Below the pieces are notes generated by a model. It was given only the letters and a program-made list of their open reading frames with translations. It made no database searches and had not been told where the DNA came from. The position numbers were made by a program, and so were the translations under genes. From Bacteroidota bacterium (GTDB taxonomy: Bacteria; Bacteroidota; Bacteroidia; Cytophagales; Cyclobacteriaceae): a stretch of DNA of 6,889 nt. Shown piece by piece: positions 6,563 through 6,889 of the stretch (positions within the stretch are counted from its first letter, which is position 1; every line of letters starts with the position of its first letter). The stretch covers positions 1 to 6,889 of the forward strand of contig JAEZEH010000104.1 of the NCBI GenBank assembly GCA_023417785.1. Reading direction: 5' to 3'.

Positions 6563-6617
6563 CTGTATAAGGTCTGTATAAGGTCTCTATAAGGTCTCTA
6601 TAAGGTCTCTGTAGATA
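6563..6617 (+). repeat. 11-bp tandem array, unit CTGTATAAGGT / CTCTATAAGGT
   Basis: There are four head-to-tail units: two CTGTATAAGGT (6563-6573, 6574-6584) and two CTCTATAAGGT (6585-6595, 6596-6606), then a decayed fifth unit (6607-6617). The pairwise arrangement, two copies of each variant, suggests growth by duplication of units. ATACAG at 6536-6541 and 6525-6530 can pair with CTGTAT at 6563-6568 and 6574-6579 as nested 6-bp helices separated by 5-nt internal loops. Confidence 0.9.
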
Positions 6618-6636
6618 CTGCGTTGGAAAACCACGA

Positions 6637-6662
6637 CCTGGAGCCAATGTCAGGCTTTTTTT
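6637..6662 (+). terminator. T7-tailed hairpin upstream of the plus-strand gene (terminator or attenuator)
   Basis: A short local hairpin can form, either AGCC (6642-6645) with GGCT (6653-6656) or CCTG (6637-6640) with CAGG (6651-6654). It runs straight into seven Ts (6656-6662). The 3' arm can instead pair over 8 perfect bp with AAGCCTGA at 6554-6561, in the loop between the two repeat arrays. No plus-strand gene lies upstream within the window. It would therefore end a non-coding transcript or attenuate the gene that starts 41 bp later. Confidence 0.5.
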
Positions 6663-6703
6663 ATATCTTCGATTTTACCGTTAACTAACAAAAAAGCTTT
6701 GAC

Positions 6704-6889
6704 ATGGCAAAATCTCATTCACTTCTCAAACTGCAGGGAACATACTCCGACATCACTTTTGTAAGAAGCCGGGCCTATGGCGATCACGTTCGGGCAAAAA
6801 GGGGCACATATAAAGAAGCTAAGGTTAATGATGCCTTCAAAAGTGAAAGTAAGCAACTGGTTGGTGCGAACGTACCTGCAAAAATATTC
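6704..6889 (+). CDS. Conserved-looking Bacteroidota protein of unknown function, N-terminal part
   Basis: Sixty-two codons are open from ATG at 6704 to the window edge, with no stop. The visible part is strongly basic. It has the pattern SLLKLQGTYSDITFV, then SRAYGDHVRAKRGTYKEA, then VNDAFKSESKQL. From memory, small Bacteroidota proteins with an LxGT-x-x-[DG]-[IL]-TF ... R-x-x-x-G-x-Y arrangement occur, often in several copies per genome and without known function. A distant likeness to DUF6266-type proteins (short Gly-rich start, then VR) is possible but unproven. No signal peptide is seen. The start is supported by an AT-rich leader (TTAACTAACAAAAAAGC) and by codon use that reads well throughout. 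Its upstream region holds the repeat arrays and the T7-tailed hairpin. Confidence 0.75.
   Translation, partial: MAKSHSLLKLQGTYSDITFVRSRAYGDHVRAKRGTYKEAKVNDAFKSESKQLVGANVPAKIF

Noticed and set aside
6512..6617. CRISPR array
   Set aside because: The units are only 11 bp and directly abut, with no spacers, and no cas gene is in the window.
6238..6703. Remnant insertion sequence
   Set aside because: No transposase fragment, terminal inverted repeat pair or target duplication was found; the dyads are short and unrelated to each other.

Overview
The window comes from a member of the Bacteroidota, most likely a free-living, polysaccharide-degrading Cytophagales-type bacterium. This is inferred from the gene content (a GH97 glycosidase, a large GH9 enzyme with an extra N-terminal domain, a thioredoxin-fold [2Fe-2S] protein), from start codons without Shine-Dalgarno sequences, and from two well-formed Bacteroidota-type promoters (TTG/TTTG, 19 bp, TAnnTTTG-like). 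The genus cannot be named from the sequence alone.

Layout. Five genes lie on the minus strand. From right to left they are: a secreted GH9 endoglucanase-type enzyme (3584-6121), a small protein of unknown function (2897-3241), a ferritin with an intact ferroxidase centre (2268-2795), a thioredoxin-like [2Fe-2S] ferredoxin (1873-2154), and a secreted GH97 glycosidase that runs off the left edge (1-1586). One plus-strand gene of unknown function begins at 6704 and runs off the right edge. The 582 bp between the GH9 start and this divergent gene are non-coding and rich in dyads and short tandem repeats.

How the parts may work together. The GH9 and GH97 genes lie about 4.5 kb apart with unrelated iron-handling genes between them. 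Their upstream regions nevertheless share a gap-free block of 79 bp at roughly 75% identity, ending 31 to 37 nt before each start codon. This is the strongest sign that the two glycosidases belong to one regulon. The ferritin and the [2Fe-2S] protein form a small iron-storage and redox pair, separated by an intrinsic terminator. The ferritin and the unknown small gene each have a recognisable promoter of their own.

Most unusual region. At 6512-6662, two adjacent tandem arrays both have an 11-bp period, and their unit cores are reverse complements (ATACAG against CTGTAT). A T7-tailed hairpin follows about 40 bp before the plus-strand gene. The 3' arm of that hairpin can instead pair, over 8 bp, with a segment in the loop between the arrays. 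This looks like a repeat-based leader, attenuator or small RNA. It is a structural inference from the sequence only.
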